A DNA stretch of 64,000 bases from Paracoccaceae bacterium. GTDB taxonomy: Bacteria; Pseudomonadota; Alphaproteobacteria; Rhodobacterales; Rhodobacteraceae. Positions 24,490 through 33,194 of this stretch are shown piece after piece; the stretch's first letter is position 1, and the number at the start of each line of letters is the position of its first letter. The stretch spans positions 1 to 64,000 of the forward strand of contig JALEGX010000086.1 in NCBI GenBank assembly GCA_022763485.1, read 5' to 3'. The translations under genes and the position numbers were made by a program. The notes under the pieces are model-generated. The model ran no database searches, was not told the DNA's origin, and saw only the letters and a program-made list of their open reading frames with translations.

Positions 24490-26911
24490 CTGCAAATGCC
24501 TCTTTCGCAGGTTTCAGAGAAACGCGGGCTGGGTAGCGGGTGCAGGCGATGTCGACCTCGACAGGCCATGTGCCATCCGGCAAAGATTTTTCGCCGAAAA
24601 ATCTTTGCCCGCCCGTGATCATGGCCAGCGCGACCGAGCGGCCAAAACGATAGCTCCAGGCGGCGGAGGTGATCTGGCCCACCACCTCGCCCCCGGCATA
24701 GATCGGTTCGTCATGGATCGGGATCGCGTCGGGCGAGTCAAACAGCAGCGACACGATCAGTCGGCCCGCGCCCAGAGAATTCTGCGAATTCTCTGACAAC
24801 GCCGCCTCGCCCACGAAGCCGGTGCCAAAGGCGCAGAACGGATCTAATCCAGCCTCAATCGGCGTCGTACCCGGGGTCAGCTCGTGCCCAAAGGCGCGGA
24901 AACCGCTTTCGATGCGTAACGAACCGCTGGCGAAGAGGCCCGCATGAGTCGCACCAGCGGCAACCAAGGCTTCATGCGCGGCCATGGCCATGTCGGCGGG
25001 GATGTAGAGCTCATACCCTTCTTCTCCGGTGAACGACAGCCGCCCGACCCAGCCGCGCGCCAGGCCGATTTCGACCGGCGCAAAGCCGAACCGTTTCAGA
25101 TCCAGAACCGGCGCGTTCGATGTGGCCTGCAATACCTCGCGTGCCTTGGCACCTGCCAGACCAATGATCGCATAACCGCTGGTCACATCGGTGAATTCGA
25201 CGCGGAAATCACCCCGGGTTTCGCGCATCCGTTTCAGGTCGCGCACGACTTCGCCCGCACCAACGATCATCAGATAGGTCTCAGGCCCGTGGCGCTGCAC
25301 GGTGAGATCGCTTTCCACCCCGCCGCGTTTGTTCAGGATCTGCGTATAGGCGATGCGGCCCAGCGCGATGTCCATCTGCGCCGCGCACAGGTGGTTCAGG
25401 AAGGCGCAGGCATCCGGCCCCTGCACCATGATCTTGCCAAAGGCGCTCTGATCCAGGATCGCGGCGCCGGTGCGGCAGGCCTCGACCTCCCGGCCGACCT
25501 GTTCGCGCCAGGCCGGTGCGCCGAATGTCAGCGGCAGATGCGCGGCTTCGCCCCCGAAATGCACCGCCCGTTCCCAGCCACCCCGGCTTTCAAACCGCGC
25601 GCCCGCAGCAACAAGGCCCGCGTGGATCGGCGAGCGCCTTTGCCCCCGCGCTGTCTCCATCGACCGGCCCGGAAAGGGGTTGTCATAATGGCGGCCCAGC
25701 ACCTCGGGGATCCGCGCCTCCAGCGCGCCCAGCACGTTCATTTCGGGACTGAACCGGCGAATATCGGCCTCGTTCAGCTCCATCGTCGGTTCGCCCGCGA
25801 TGATCCATTCGGCCATGGCCTTGCCGGCGCCACCGGCCAGCGCGATGCCGGTGGAGTTCATCCCGCCCATCAGGAACAGGCCCGGCACCTCGGGGCTTTC
25901 CCCCATCATGAACTGGCTATCGAGCGTAAAGCTTTCCGGCCCGTTCAGCAGCATCCGCACCTCGGCCTTTTCCAGCGCGGGAATGCGGCGCAGGGCGTTT
26001 TCCATCATCGGCATGAAGTGGTCCCAGTCTTCGTCCAGCAGGTCAAAGCTGAAATCGCGCGGCAGCCGGTCCAGCGGCAGCCCCTTGGCGTGGGGTTCGA
26101 AACAGCCCACCAACAGCCCCTCGACATCGTCGCGCGCATAGAGGAAGGCATCCTGATCGTTCAGCGTCGGCAGATGCGCGCCCTTGCCCAGCGCCTGCAC
26201 TTCCGCAAGCGGTTTGGTCAGGATGTAGAAATGTTCGCAGGCGTACAGCGGCATATGCGCGCCCGCCATCGCCGCCACTTCGCGCGACCAGAGGCCACAG
26301 GCGATCACCACCTCATCAGCCTCGATCACATGTTCGCCGACCTCAACACCGGAAATGCGGCCGCTCTTTTTCCGCAGGCCAGTGACGCGGGTATCCTCAA
26401 AGATCTGCACGCCGCGCGCCCGGGCGCCCTTGGACAGCGCCAGCGCCACATCCGACGGGTTCACACGCCCGTCCGCAGGCGACCAGACCGCGCCGATCAC
26501 ATCATCGACCTCGATCAGCGGCCACAACTCCTTGGCACGGACGGCATCGACCACTTCGGCCTCCAGACCGAACGCGCGGCCCAAGGAAACCTGGCGTTTG
26601 ATATTGGTCAGCCGGTCCTCATTGGTGGCCAGCGTCAGCGATCCGGTCTGGGTCCAGCCGGTGGCCTGACCGGTTTCGACTTTAAGCTCTCCGTACAAAT
26701 CAATCGAGTAGTTGATCAGCTTGGTCAGCGTCGCCGAGGGGCGCAGGCGGCGCACCAGACCGGCGGCGTGCCAGGTGGTGCCCGAGGTCAGCTTGGACCG
26801 TTCCAGTACCACGATGTCCTTTCGCCCTTCGCGGGCCAGGTGATAGGCAATAGAGCAGCCGATGACGCCACCGCCGATGATGACGGTGCGGGCATGGGAA
26901 GGCAGGGTCAT
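24482..26911 (-). CDS. FAD-GcvT demethylating dehydrogenase 1, carrying two palindromes in its coding sequence
   Basis: An 809-residue fusion of a DAO FAD domain (TVIIGGGVIGCS, His48 in GTTWHAAG) with a GcvT-like folate domain (ILNKRGGVESDLT near residue 540). It probably oxidises an N-methyl amine and feeds methylene-THF. The C-terminal end is longer than in the three paralogues here: where they have about 18 residues between two conserved blocks, this has about 25. The extra residues (GGQRFFGEKSLPDG) are encoded exactly by a 31-base perfect palindrome. A second palindrome encodes SENSQNSL. Both keep the frame. The start overlaps the aminotransferase stop (ATGA). Specific substrate unknown. 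Confidence 0.85.
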   Translation of the reverse strand: MTLPSHARTVIIGGGVIGCSIAYHLAREGRKDIVVLERSKLTSGTTWHAAGLVRRLRPSATLTKLINYSIDLYGELKVETGQATGWTQTGSLTLATNEDRLTNIKRQVSLGRAFGLEAEVVDAVRAKELWPLIEVDDVIGAVWSPADGRVNPSDVALALSKGARARGVQIFEDTRVTGLRKKSGRISGVEVGEHVIEADEVVIACGLWSREVAAMAGAHMPLYACEHFYILTKPLAEVQALGKGAHLPTLNDQDAFLYARDDVEGLLVGCFEPHAKGLPLDRLPRDFSFDLLDEDWDHFMPMMENALRRIPALEKAEVRMLLNGPESFTLDSQFMMGESPEVPGLFLMGGMNSTGIALAGGAGKAMAEWIIAGEPTMELNEADIRRFSPEMNVLGALEARIPEVLGRHYDNPFPGRSMETARGQRRSPIHAGLVAAGARFESRGGWERAVHFGGEAAHLPLTFGAPAWREQVGREVEACRTGAAILDQSAFGKIMVQGPDACAFLNHLCAAQMDIALGRIAYTQILNKRGGVESDLTVQRHGPETYLMIVGAGEVVRDLKRMRETRGDFRVEFTDVTSGYAIIGLAGAKAREVLQATSNAPVLDLKRFGFAPVEIGLARGWVGRLSFTGEEGYELYIPADMAMAAHEALVAAGATHAGLFASGSLRIESGFRAFGHELTPGTTPIEAGLDPFCAFGTGFVGEAALSENSQNSLGAGRLIVSLLFDSPDAIPIHDEPIYAGGEVVGQITSAAWSYRFGRSVALAMITGGQRFFGEKSLPDGTWPVEVDIACTRYPARVSLKPAKEAFADV
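24579..24609. repeat. 31-bp palindrome inside FAD-GcvT gene 1
   Basis: The 15-base arm GGCAAAGATTTTTCG is followed by a single C and then its exact reverse complement. It lies in frame in coding sequence and adds about 7 residues compared with paralogues. It resembles the intergenic AT-rich palindromes at 2.8 and 63.2 kb, so it looks like a mobile palindromic element that landed in a gene. Confidence 0.8.
24773..24795. repeat. 23-bp palindrome inside FAD-GcvT gene 1
   Basis: CAGAGAATTC, TGC, GAATTCTCTG: a perfect 10-bp stem in coding sequence, translated on the minus strand as SENSQNSL. Here the protein is not obviously longer than its paralogues, so it may have replaced rather than added residues. 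Confidence 0.7.
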
Positions 26912-28206
26912 GACAGCACTCCGTCACGGATGAGCGTGGAAATGGCATCGTCGAACAGGCTGATCGCCTCATCGATCAGATCGGGCGTATGCGGCAGACC
27001 GGTCACGCAGGAGGTGAAGGACATGAAATCGACACCCCGCTCCAACAGGGCGTCACGCAGGGCTTTCACCAGCGCGGGCGGCGTCCGGCGGATGGCCGCG
27101 GCGTCCAGACCGCCAATCGAAGGGCCGCCGAAATAGAGGTGGCAGGTCGAGCTATCGCCATACGCCAGCGCCGCCACGCCATGGCGTTCGAAACTTGCAT
27201 TGAACCCCTCCCGCAGTCGGGCGGCCATGGCATCGGCATGGCTCTGAACCGCCCCTGTCGACAGAAGTTCCATCGCCTTCACGGCCCCGGCGGCCACCAT
27301 GGGGGCGGCGTTGAAGGTGCCCTTGTGGCTGACCGGCGGGGACAGGCCGTCGCGGGTTTCCGCAGGTGACAAGAGCTCCATGATTTCGGCCTTGCCAACC
27401 ACGGCACCGCCGGGCAGGCCGCCGGTCACCACCTTGGCCAGCGTGGTCAGGTCCGGGGTCACACCATCCCGCGCCTGACGGCCACCCGGTGACCAGCGCA
27501 GGCCGGTGATGACCTCGTCAAAGATCAGCACGTGACCGGAGTCGCTGGCAATTTCGCGGACGCCGGTCAGGAACCCCTCCGGCAGCGGGACCGAGCCATA
27601 ATTGGCACCCGAAGCTTCGACAAAAATCGTGCCGATCTGCGGGTCACGGTCCAGGATATCAGCGATGGATGCCAGATCGGGTGGAGCAATCACGGTCAGG
27701 TCACTGACCGCCTGCGGCACCCCAAGGGACGGCGCGGTATTGGCGCCGGGCTTGGCCCCTTTCAGCAGCATGTCATGCCAACCGTGGAAATGCCCGTCGA
27801 TGCGCAGCACCCTGTCACGGCCCGAAAAGGCCCGGCCAAGGCGCAAAGCCAGCATCGTCGATTCCGTGCCGGATCCGGTGAAACGCACCCGTTCAGCGCT
27901 GGGAAACAGCTGACACAGCCATTCCGCCCATTCCACCTCCAGCGGGTGACAATCCCCGGTATAGGGCATGGTCCCCATCTGGCGCGACACGGCCTCGACA
28001 ATCTCGGGATGTGCATGGCCCAGCAGCTGGCTTGCCGCGCCAAGCTTGAAGTCGATGTACCGCTTGCCGTCTGCGTCCCATTTTTCGGCCCCTTCAGCAC
28101 GGGTGAAATAGGCCGGATAAGGCGCGCGATAGCGCAGCTCGTGGCTGACACCGCCCGGCATGACGGCACGGGCCCGCGCGGCCCACTCTGCGTTCTGTCC
28201 GCTCAT
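26908..28206 (-). CDS. Class III aminotransferase, glutamate-1-semialdehyde aminomutase-like
   Basis: A 432-residue PLP fold-type I enzyme. Lys258 in LAKVVTGGLPGGA is the expected Schiff-base lysine, with Asp at IFDEVITGLR and the phosphate-binding GSGTEST near residue 112. The overall layout is HemL-like, but it sits in a catabolic operon rather than with tetrapyrrole genes, so it is more likely an amine or amino acid transaminase/aminomutase. The ATG at 28206 overlaps the aldehyde dehydrogenase stop (ATGA). Open sequence upstream to 28383 is merely the overlapping frame of that gene. Its stop overlaps the next start in the same way. Confidence 0.82.
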   Translation of the reverse strand: MSGQNAEWAARARAVMPGGVSHELRYRAPYPAYFTRAEGAEKWDADGKRYIDFKLGAASQLLGHAHPEIVEAVSRQMGTMPYTGDCHPLEVEWAEWLCQLFPSAERVRFTGSGTESTMLALRLGRAFSGRDRVLRIDGHFHGWHDMLLKGAKPGANTAPSLGVPQAVSDLTVIAPPDLASIADILDRDPQIGTIFVEASGANYGSVPLPEGFLTGVREIASDSGHVLIFDEVITGLRWSPGGRQARDGVTPDLTTLAKVVTGGLPGGAVVGKAEIMELLSPAETRDGLSPPVSHKGTFNAAPMVAAGAVKAMELLSTGAVQSHADAMAARLREGFNASFERHGVAALAYGDSSTCHLYFGGPSIGGLDAAAIRRTPPALVKALRDALLERGVDFMSFTSCVTGLPHTPDLIDEAISLFDDAISTLIRDGVLS

Positions 28207-29648
28207 GTCGGCCTCGCATGGTTCAGGATGATCGATTTCGTCGCCAGATAGGCGGAGAGGCCAGCCAGCCCCTTTTCCCGCCCGATGCCCGAGTGTTTCA
28301 CGCCGCCGAATGGGACGGTGTCGCCACCGGTCAGGAAGCCATTGACGAAGACCTGTCCGGCCTCCAATCGGCGCGCCAGCCACAGGGCGGTGTCGTGGCT
28401 TTGCGTGTAGACACCGGCAACCAACCCATAAGGGCTGTCGTTTGCGATGCGCAGCGCGTCCTCCGCGTCATCACAAAGATGGGTCACCAGCACGGGGCCA
28501 AAGACCTCTTCCCGCGCGATTTCCGCCTCGGGCGGCACATCGGTGAAGATCGTGGGCGGGTAGAAATAGCCAGGCCGCTCCAAACGCGCGCCGCCCAGCG
28601 CACAGGTCATCCCTTGCCCTTTGGCCCGCTGCACGAACCCTTCGACCCGCGCAAGCTGTGCCGCAGACACCAGAGGCCCAAGCGCCGGGTCGTCCAACGG
28701 ATCGCCGACCCCCATCGCGCGTGTCTTCTGCGCCAGCTTGTCGACCAGCGCGTCATGTACACCCCGGGTACAGATCAGGCGCGACCCCGCGGCGCAAACC
28801 TGCCCGGCATTGAAGAAGATCCCGCGCATCACACCGTCTGCGGCGGCCTCCAGATCCGCGTCCTCCAACACGATCACCGGGGATTTGCCGCCCAGCTCCA
28901 GCGTCACGCCTGCCACCGGGACCGACGCCGCCTGCATCACCCTGCGGCCGGTTGTGGTAGACCCCGTGAAGGTCACATGGGCGATCTTCGGATATCCGGC
29001 CAACGCCGCGCCGACGTCACCGCCGCCCAGCACCACGTTGCAGGCACCGTCCGGCAGCCCCGCCTGCTTGGCAAGCCGCGCGACCTCAAAAGCCGAAAAC
29101 GGAGTGAGTTCCGACGGTTTGGCCACCACGGTTGCCCCCGCCGCCAAAGCCGGCGCCATGCCCCGGGCGAGTGTCGAAATCGGGTAGTTCCACGGCAGGA
29201 TATGCGCAGTGACGCCAACGGGTTCCGCAAGGGTCAGCGCCGTTTGATCCGGCCCCAGGGGGATCGTCTCCCCATTCAGCTTGTCACAGACCCCCGCGTA
29301 GAAGCGGAAGTAATCCGCGGCGCGCCCGACATCCCGCAGCGCCTGTGACAGGGGTTTGCCCACATTCGCGGCCTCTATCCGTGCAAGACGGTCGGCCTCC
29401 TGAGCGATCAGATCCGCCAGCCGCAAAAGCACCGCGGCACGCCGACCGGGCAATGTCCCAGCCCAGATCGGCAAGGCCGCGGCGGCAGAAGCGACGGCTT
29501 GCCCGACTTGGTCTTCAATCGCCTCACAAAACGGTTCAAGCGGGGTTTCGGTTGCGGGGTTGACCAGACCGCGCGCGGCCCCTTCACCGGGTTGCGGCTC
29601 TCCCCCGATCCACAGGCCGAGCTTAGCAGTCGAAACGGACACTGGCAT
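28203..29648 (-). CDS. Aldehyde dehydrogenase (betaine-aldehyde-type)
   Basis: A 481-residue NAD(P)-dependent aldehyde dehydrogenase with Asn154 (PWNYP), Glu251 (TLELGGKSP) and catalytic Cys285 (NAGQVCAAGS). It is second in the mttB1 operon; its start overlaps the mttB1 stop (TAATG), so the two are translationally coupled. In methylated-amine catabolism such enzymes oxidise an aldehyde left after deamination or demethylation, for example betaine aldehyde. The exact substrate cannot be read from the sequence. Full length, no anomalies seen. Confidence 0.85.
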   Translation of the reverse strand: MPVSVSTAKLGLWIGGEPQPGEGAARGLVNPATETPLEPFCEAIEDQVGQAVASAAAALPIWAGTLPGRRAAVLLRLADLIAQEADRLARIEAANVGKPLSQALRDVGRAADYFRFYAGVCDKLNGETIPLGPDQTALTLAEPVGVTAHILPWNYPISTLARGMAPALAAGATVVAKPSELTPFSAFEVARLAKQAGLPDGACNVVLGGGDVGAALAGYPKIAHVTFTGSTTTGRRVMQAASVPVAGVTLELGGKSPVIVLEDADLEAAADGVMRGIFFNAGQVCAAGSRLICTRGVHDALVDKLAQKTRAMGVGDPLDDPALGPLVSAAQLARVEGFVQRAKGQGMTCALGGARLERPGYFYPPTIFTDVPPEAEIAREEVFGPVLVTHLCDDAEDALRIANDSPYGLVAGVYTQSHDTALWLARRLEAGQVFVNGFLTGGDTVPFGGVKHSGIGREKGLAGLSAYLATKSIILNHARPT

Positions 29649-31189
29649 TACCCCCGCCCGATCTGCGCGCGCGTCAGGCGAATATCGAACTCTTCGCGCA
29701 ATCCCAGATCCAGATCATCCGGGATGTGCGACGGGAAGTGGCTGGCCAGGATCTCGCGCGCCCGTTCGCGGGCCACGTCTCCCACACGCTGCGCGCCGCT
29801 GTCCTGCCAGTCCCTTGGACTGCGCCGATCCCCCACTTCGGGATAGAAATAGTCGGACTTCATCCGGTCGAATGTATGGGTTTCCCCCAGATAGTGCCCT
29901 TCGCCCCGGCACACCTCTGCAATGACATCGGCGGCGATGTTTTCGGGCGTGGCTTCAACCCCGCGAATGGTCCGCAGGATATTGCCCAGCAGATCATTGT
30001 CGCTGACATAGGCCGCGTGGCTGACCCCCAGAAGCGAGGACATCATGCCCGCCGCCTGGGTCACGATGTTGGACCCGGCATGGGCCGCCATGGTCACCGC
30101 CAGCGATTTTTCGGCCCCGTATTGCGCGTCCAGCCGCTTGGCATCGGTGATCCCGGCAATGGAACTGGTGGGCAGGTCCCAGTGTCGGCCCATCTGCGCC
30201 GCGCCTGCCATCAGGATAGCCTGTTCTCCACCGCCGCCGCTCATCGATCCGGTGCGCAGATCGGCAACCAGGGGCTTCGGGGCAAAAATCGCCCGGACCT
30301 CCGGATCAACCAGCCGGGCAAAGACCAGTCCCGCCAGCGTTTCCGCCACGGCCTGGACCAGCGACCCGGCAATCGTGGCCGCGCTGGTCGCCCCCGCCTG
30401 TCCGGCGCTGATCAGTTGGACGGGGAAGCCAGCTCGGATCGCCAGTTCCAGCACATCGCAGGCCTCTTCTGCAAAGCGCATCGGCGGCACGACGTGACAG
30501 ACCATGACCGTCAGGAAGGGCCGCGCCCGAAACGCCGCTTCCCCGCCGGCGATCCGATAGCAGAGATCGGCAATCGCCTGCACGTTCAGCGGCTCGGTGA
30601 TCGAGATCGATACATGCTTCGACGTCCCCATCAGGCACGCATAGGCAGTGTTCAGATCCATCGCCGCGTTGTCTTCGATGTCCCGCGCCACGACCGAGCG
30701 GCTGAAATGGTGGATGTTGTCCATCTGATCCACGATGCGCGCCGCATCATAGAGATCCTGCAACGTCGAATCCCGATAGTCGTGGGTGTCCAGATCAAAC
30801 ACCCCCGGAGCCGCGCCCCCGGTGGACATATGCACCCGGGCGCCAGAGATGTTCAGATCATTCTCCCGTCGCTGCCCGCACAGCGCGAAGCCACGAGCCG
30901 CCCCATCGATGGCCCACTGAACCAGGGCCCGCGGAAAGAGCAGACGCTGATCGGCAGTCAGCGAGCCACCTGCCTCGACCACCATGTCGATCATCGAAGG
31001 TGTCGCCTGGCTCAAACCCAGCGTTTCCAGCAGGACAAAGGCACTTTCCTGAATCCGGACGACCTCTGCCTCTGACAGCGGCTTCAATCGCCCGCCTTCA
31101 ACTCCGGGCCAGACTGGTGGGTTTTCCTCAGGTGTTGCGACCTGTTGCAGGCGGTGTTTTCGCCCACGTCGCCGGGTGATTTCTGTCAT
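29648..31189 (-). CDS. MttB-family (COG5598) methyltransferase-like protein 1
   Basis: A 513-residue member of the trimethylamine/glycine-betaine methyltransferase superfamily. Characteristic segments are AGGSLTADQRLLFP, HMSTGGAAPGVFD, CHVVPPMRFAEEACDV, AGATSAATIAGSL and LRTGSMSGGGGEQA. There is no in-frame amber codon, so it is a non-pyrrolysine (MtgB-like) member. Known relatives move a methyl group from a quaternary amine to a corrinoid protein, but no corrinoid protein or corrinoid activase is encoded in this window. It starts at the ATG at 31189; an upstream ATG at 31240 would cover the regulatory gap. It heads a five-gene overlapping operon and is divergent from a LysR gene with a box 80 bases upstream. 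Confidence 0.85.
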   Translation of the reverse strand: MTEITRRRGRKHRLQQVATPEENPPVWPGVEGGRLKPLSEAEVVRIQESAFVLLETLGLSQATPSMIDMVVEAGGSLTADQRLLFPRALVQWAIDGAARGFALCGQRRENDLNISGARVHMSTGGAAPGVFDLDTHDYRDSTLQDLYDAARIVDQMDNIHHFSRSVVARDIEDNAAMDLNTAYACLMGTSKHVSISITEPLNVQAIADLCYRIAGGEAAFRARPFLTVMVCHVVPPMRFAEEACDVLELAIRAGFPVQLISAGQAGATSAATIAGSLVQAVAETLAGLVFARLVDPEVRAIFAPKPLVADLRTGSMSGGGGEQAILMAGAAQMGRHWDLPTSSIAGITDAKRLDAQYGAEKSLAVTMAAHAGSNIVTQAAGMMSSLLGVSHAAYVSDNDLLGNILRTIRGVEATPENIAADVIAEVCRGEGHYLGETHTFDRMKSDYFYPEVGDRRSPRDWQDSGAQRVGDVARERAREILASHFPSHIPDDLDLGLREEFDIRLTRAQIGRG

Positions 31190-31297
31190 GGCGCCTGGAT
31201 TTCCGTGCTTTTCCGGGCAGAAAAGACCACGCCGATGCAAGCTTTACAAAGACAGCTTTCTCAGCAAATGATGAGTAAAACTTTACGATGGACCGTC
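31190..31297. promoter_or_regulatory. mttB1/lysR divergent control region with LysR-type box
   Basis: It holds TGATGAGTAAAA at 31269-31280, identical over 12 bases to a site upstream of mttB2 (47903-47914) and at the same distance and orientation from the gene start. A short CTTTTC/GAAAAG inverted repeat lies at 31208-31225. Likely target of the adjacent GcvA-like regulator. Confidence 0.6.
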
Positions 31298-32176
31298 ATG
31301 CTTCCCTCCCTTCCCGCCCTGCGCGCCTTTGATGCCGCCGCCCGTCTGGGCAGCTTTCGTGCCGCAGCCGAAGCGCTGTCGATCAGCTCGACCGCGATCA
31401 GCCACCATGTGAGGGGGCTGGAAGAGCAGTTGCAGGTGCCGCTGTTTCATCGCACGGGCCGGACGGTGACCTTGAGCGACGCGGGCAAAAGGCTGGCCGA
31501 AGCCACGGCACAGGCCTTCGACATTCTGGAAGAGGCCGTGGACGGGTTTCGCACCAATACGCAGCGGGTGGTGCGCATCGCGGCGGGTCCGATCCTGACC
31601 GCGCGCTGGCTGATGCCGCGGATCAGCGATTTCTGGGAACAGCACCCGGGCATAGAGCTGGAGTTCGCACCTTCCTGGCGACCCAGCAGTGCGGGCACCG
31701 GGACCGCAGACATTGTCCTTCGCTGGGAGCGTCTGCAAGACATGCCTGTCGACGCGGCCAAGCTGCTTGAACTGCAACCCGTTGCCGTGGCCAGCCCGGA
31801 TTTCGTGGAACGGTACGGCCCGTTCAGGGATCCGGTGGACCTGCTGCGGGTTCCGATCCTGCACCAGCGCAATCACTGGGGTTGGATGGATTGGTTTTCG
31901 GCCCAGGGGATCAGCATCGATCACCCGCCGCGTGGTGCTGTCTTCGAGGACGCCAATGTCTTGATCCGCGGGGCTGCCGAAGGTCAGGGAGCAATCGTTG
32001 GCTGGATGCCGCTGATCGAGCAGGATCTGAAAGAGGGGCGCGTCATCCGCTTGTTCGATGAAGACATACCCCCCACACATGGCTATTTCATCGAAATGCG
32101 CGAGCCGGGCCGCCTGCGCCGTGACAGCCGCGCGGTTTTCGACTGGCTTAAGGGATCAGGGCTTGCCGCAAGCTGA
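31298..32176 (+). CDS. LysR-family regulator, GcvA-like (1)
   Basis: A 292-residue LysR regulator. The N-terminal helix-turn-helix reads ALRAFDAAARLGSFRAAAEALSIS with recognition helix STAISHHVRGLEEQL, the GcvA subgroup pattern. The rest is the periplasmic-binding-like effector domain. The start at 31298 (MLPSLPALRAF) is the typical GcvA N-terminus; upstream in-frame ATGs at 31268/31271 would lie within the LysR box. It is divergent from mttB1 and probably controls it and itself. It converges with the second LysR gene 25 bases downstream. Confidence 0.87.
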   Translation: MLPSLPALRAFDAAARLGSFRAAAEALSISSTAISHHVRGLEEQLQVPLFHRTGRTVTLSDAGKRLAEATAQAFDILEEAVDGFRTNTQRVVRIAAGPILTARWLMPRISDFWEQHPGIELEFAPSWRPSSAGTGTADIVLRWERLQDMPVDAAKLLELQPVAVASPDFVERYGPFRDPVDLLRVPILHQRNHWGWMDWFSAQGISIDHPPRGAVFEDANVLIRGAAEGQGAIVGWMPLIEQDLKEGRVIRLFDEDIPPTHGYFIEMREPGRLRRDSRAVFDWLKGSGLAAS

Positions 32177-32200
32177 CATCCCCGACGCCTTCGGCGGGCG

Positions 32201-33076
32201 TCATGCCAGAGCAGACAGGAGCTTTTCAAATGTGCGCGTGCTCCTGAACCCCGGCGCACAGGACAGAACAAGTCGGCGATCCAACGCCACCTTGTCCGGA
32301 AACGGAGCAACCAGACGGCCGCTGTCCAGCCGCGACTGGACCAGCGCCTCATGCGCCATCAGGACCCCGGCCCCGTTACAGGCTTCCTCCAGCGCGACGC
32401 TGAACAGCGAATGCACCGGCCCGCGCTGCCCCTTGCGCGGTGCGCCGTCCACCGCTTGCAACCAATGCGCCCAATCCCCGGCCCAGGCGGAATCGTGGAT
32501 CAGCGTCTCACCCGCCAGATCGGCGACCGACTTCAACCGCGAGGCCAGATCGGGTGTGCAGACCGGAAAGATCCGATCCCGGAACAAGGCCGTCTGATGC
32601 GGCTCCGGGTCGCTACTTTGAAAGAACAGGCTGACGTCAAAGGGTTCTCGCGCAAGGTTTGGCGGATGCTCCACGGCAACGACAGAGACCGAGATTTCGG
32701 GCGCGATGCGACGCAGGGCCCCCAGCTTGCCGGAGAGCCAAAGCTGCGCAAGCGAAGGCAGCGTTGCGATCCGGATATTGTGCGGCGCACTGCGGGTGCG
32801 CAGCGCGTGCACCGCCTGCCCCAGCATATCGAACGCCGCCGTGAATTCCGGTAACAGCTCCGCCCCAAGTGGTGTGAGTTCCACCCCCCGGGTGCGCCGA
32901 ATGAACAGATCCCCTTCGGCCCAGGCCTCCAGCGCCTTGACATGTTGCGCCACCGCCCCTGGCGACACGCTCAGCTCTTCGGCGGCGGCGGCAAAGCTTT
33001 TCAGCCGCCCGGCGCTTTCAAAGGCGCGAAGGGCATTCAGATGCGGACCTTTGGGACGTGGCGGGGCAACGGACAT
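32201..33076 (-). CDS. LysR-family regulator, GcvA-like (2)
   Basis: A 291-residue LysR protein with HTH ALRAFESAGRLKSFAAAAEELS and SPGAVAQHVKALEAWA, followed by the effector-binding domain. It is divergent from the SHMT paralogue at 33195. The intergenic sequence carries a box related to those in front of mttB1, mttB2 and the class III aminotransferase. Effectors unknown; GcvA-type regulators often respond to glycine or amine metabolism, which suits an SHMT target. Confidence 0.87.
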   Translation of the reverse strand: MSVAPPRPKGPHLNALRAFESAGRLKSFAAAAEELSVSPGAVAQHVKALEAWAEGDLFIRRTRGVELTPLGAELLPEFTAAFDMLGQAVHALRTRSAPHNIRIATLPSLAQLWLSGKLGALRRIAPEISVSVVAVEHPPNLAREPFDVSLFFQSSDPEPHQTALFRDRIFPVCTPDLASRLKSVADLAGETLIHDSAWAGDWAHWLQAVDGAPRKGQRGPVHSLFSVALEEACNGAGVLMAHEALVQSRLDSGRLVAPFPDKVALDRRLVLSCAPGFRSTRTFEKLLSALA

Positions 33077-33101
33077 GGCATTTCAGGCATAGTTTTTCTA
33101 C

Positions 33102-33119
33102 GGTGAATTTTTAGCAAAT
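33102..33119 (-). promoter_or_regulatory. LysR-type box upstream of SHMT paralogue
   Basis: On the minus strand this reads ...GCTAAAAATTCACC, sharing AAAATTCACC with the mttB2 site. It ends 76 bases before the SHMT start and has the same orientation to its gene as the other three boxes. Weaker match than the others. Confidence 0.5.
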
Positions 33120-33194
33120 CTGGTTTGTCAGGTCTATGCCTGCTCCGGGATGATGGCGGCATTCCTCATGTTTCAGCCCCAAGGACCCGTACCC

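Noticed and set aside
22804-27136. Very long open frames on the plus strand (604 and 730 codons) opposite the FAD-GcvT genes
   Set aside because: Antisense frames kept open by high GC third positions; their translations are Arg/His/Gln-rich with no recognisable domain, and the minus-strand genes are unambiguous.
26908-28206. HemL (tetrapyrrole synthesis)
   Set aside because: Sequence layout is similar but the gene is embedded in an overlapping methylated-amine operon; a catabolic aminotransferase is more likely.
29648-31189. Pyrrolysine-type trimethylamine methyltransferase
   Set aside because: Both MttB-like frames run through without an internal TAG, and no pyl genes are seen, so these are non-pyrrolysine family members.
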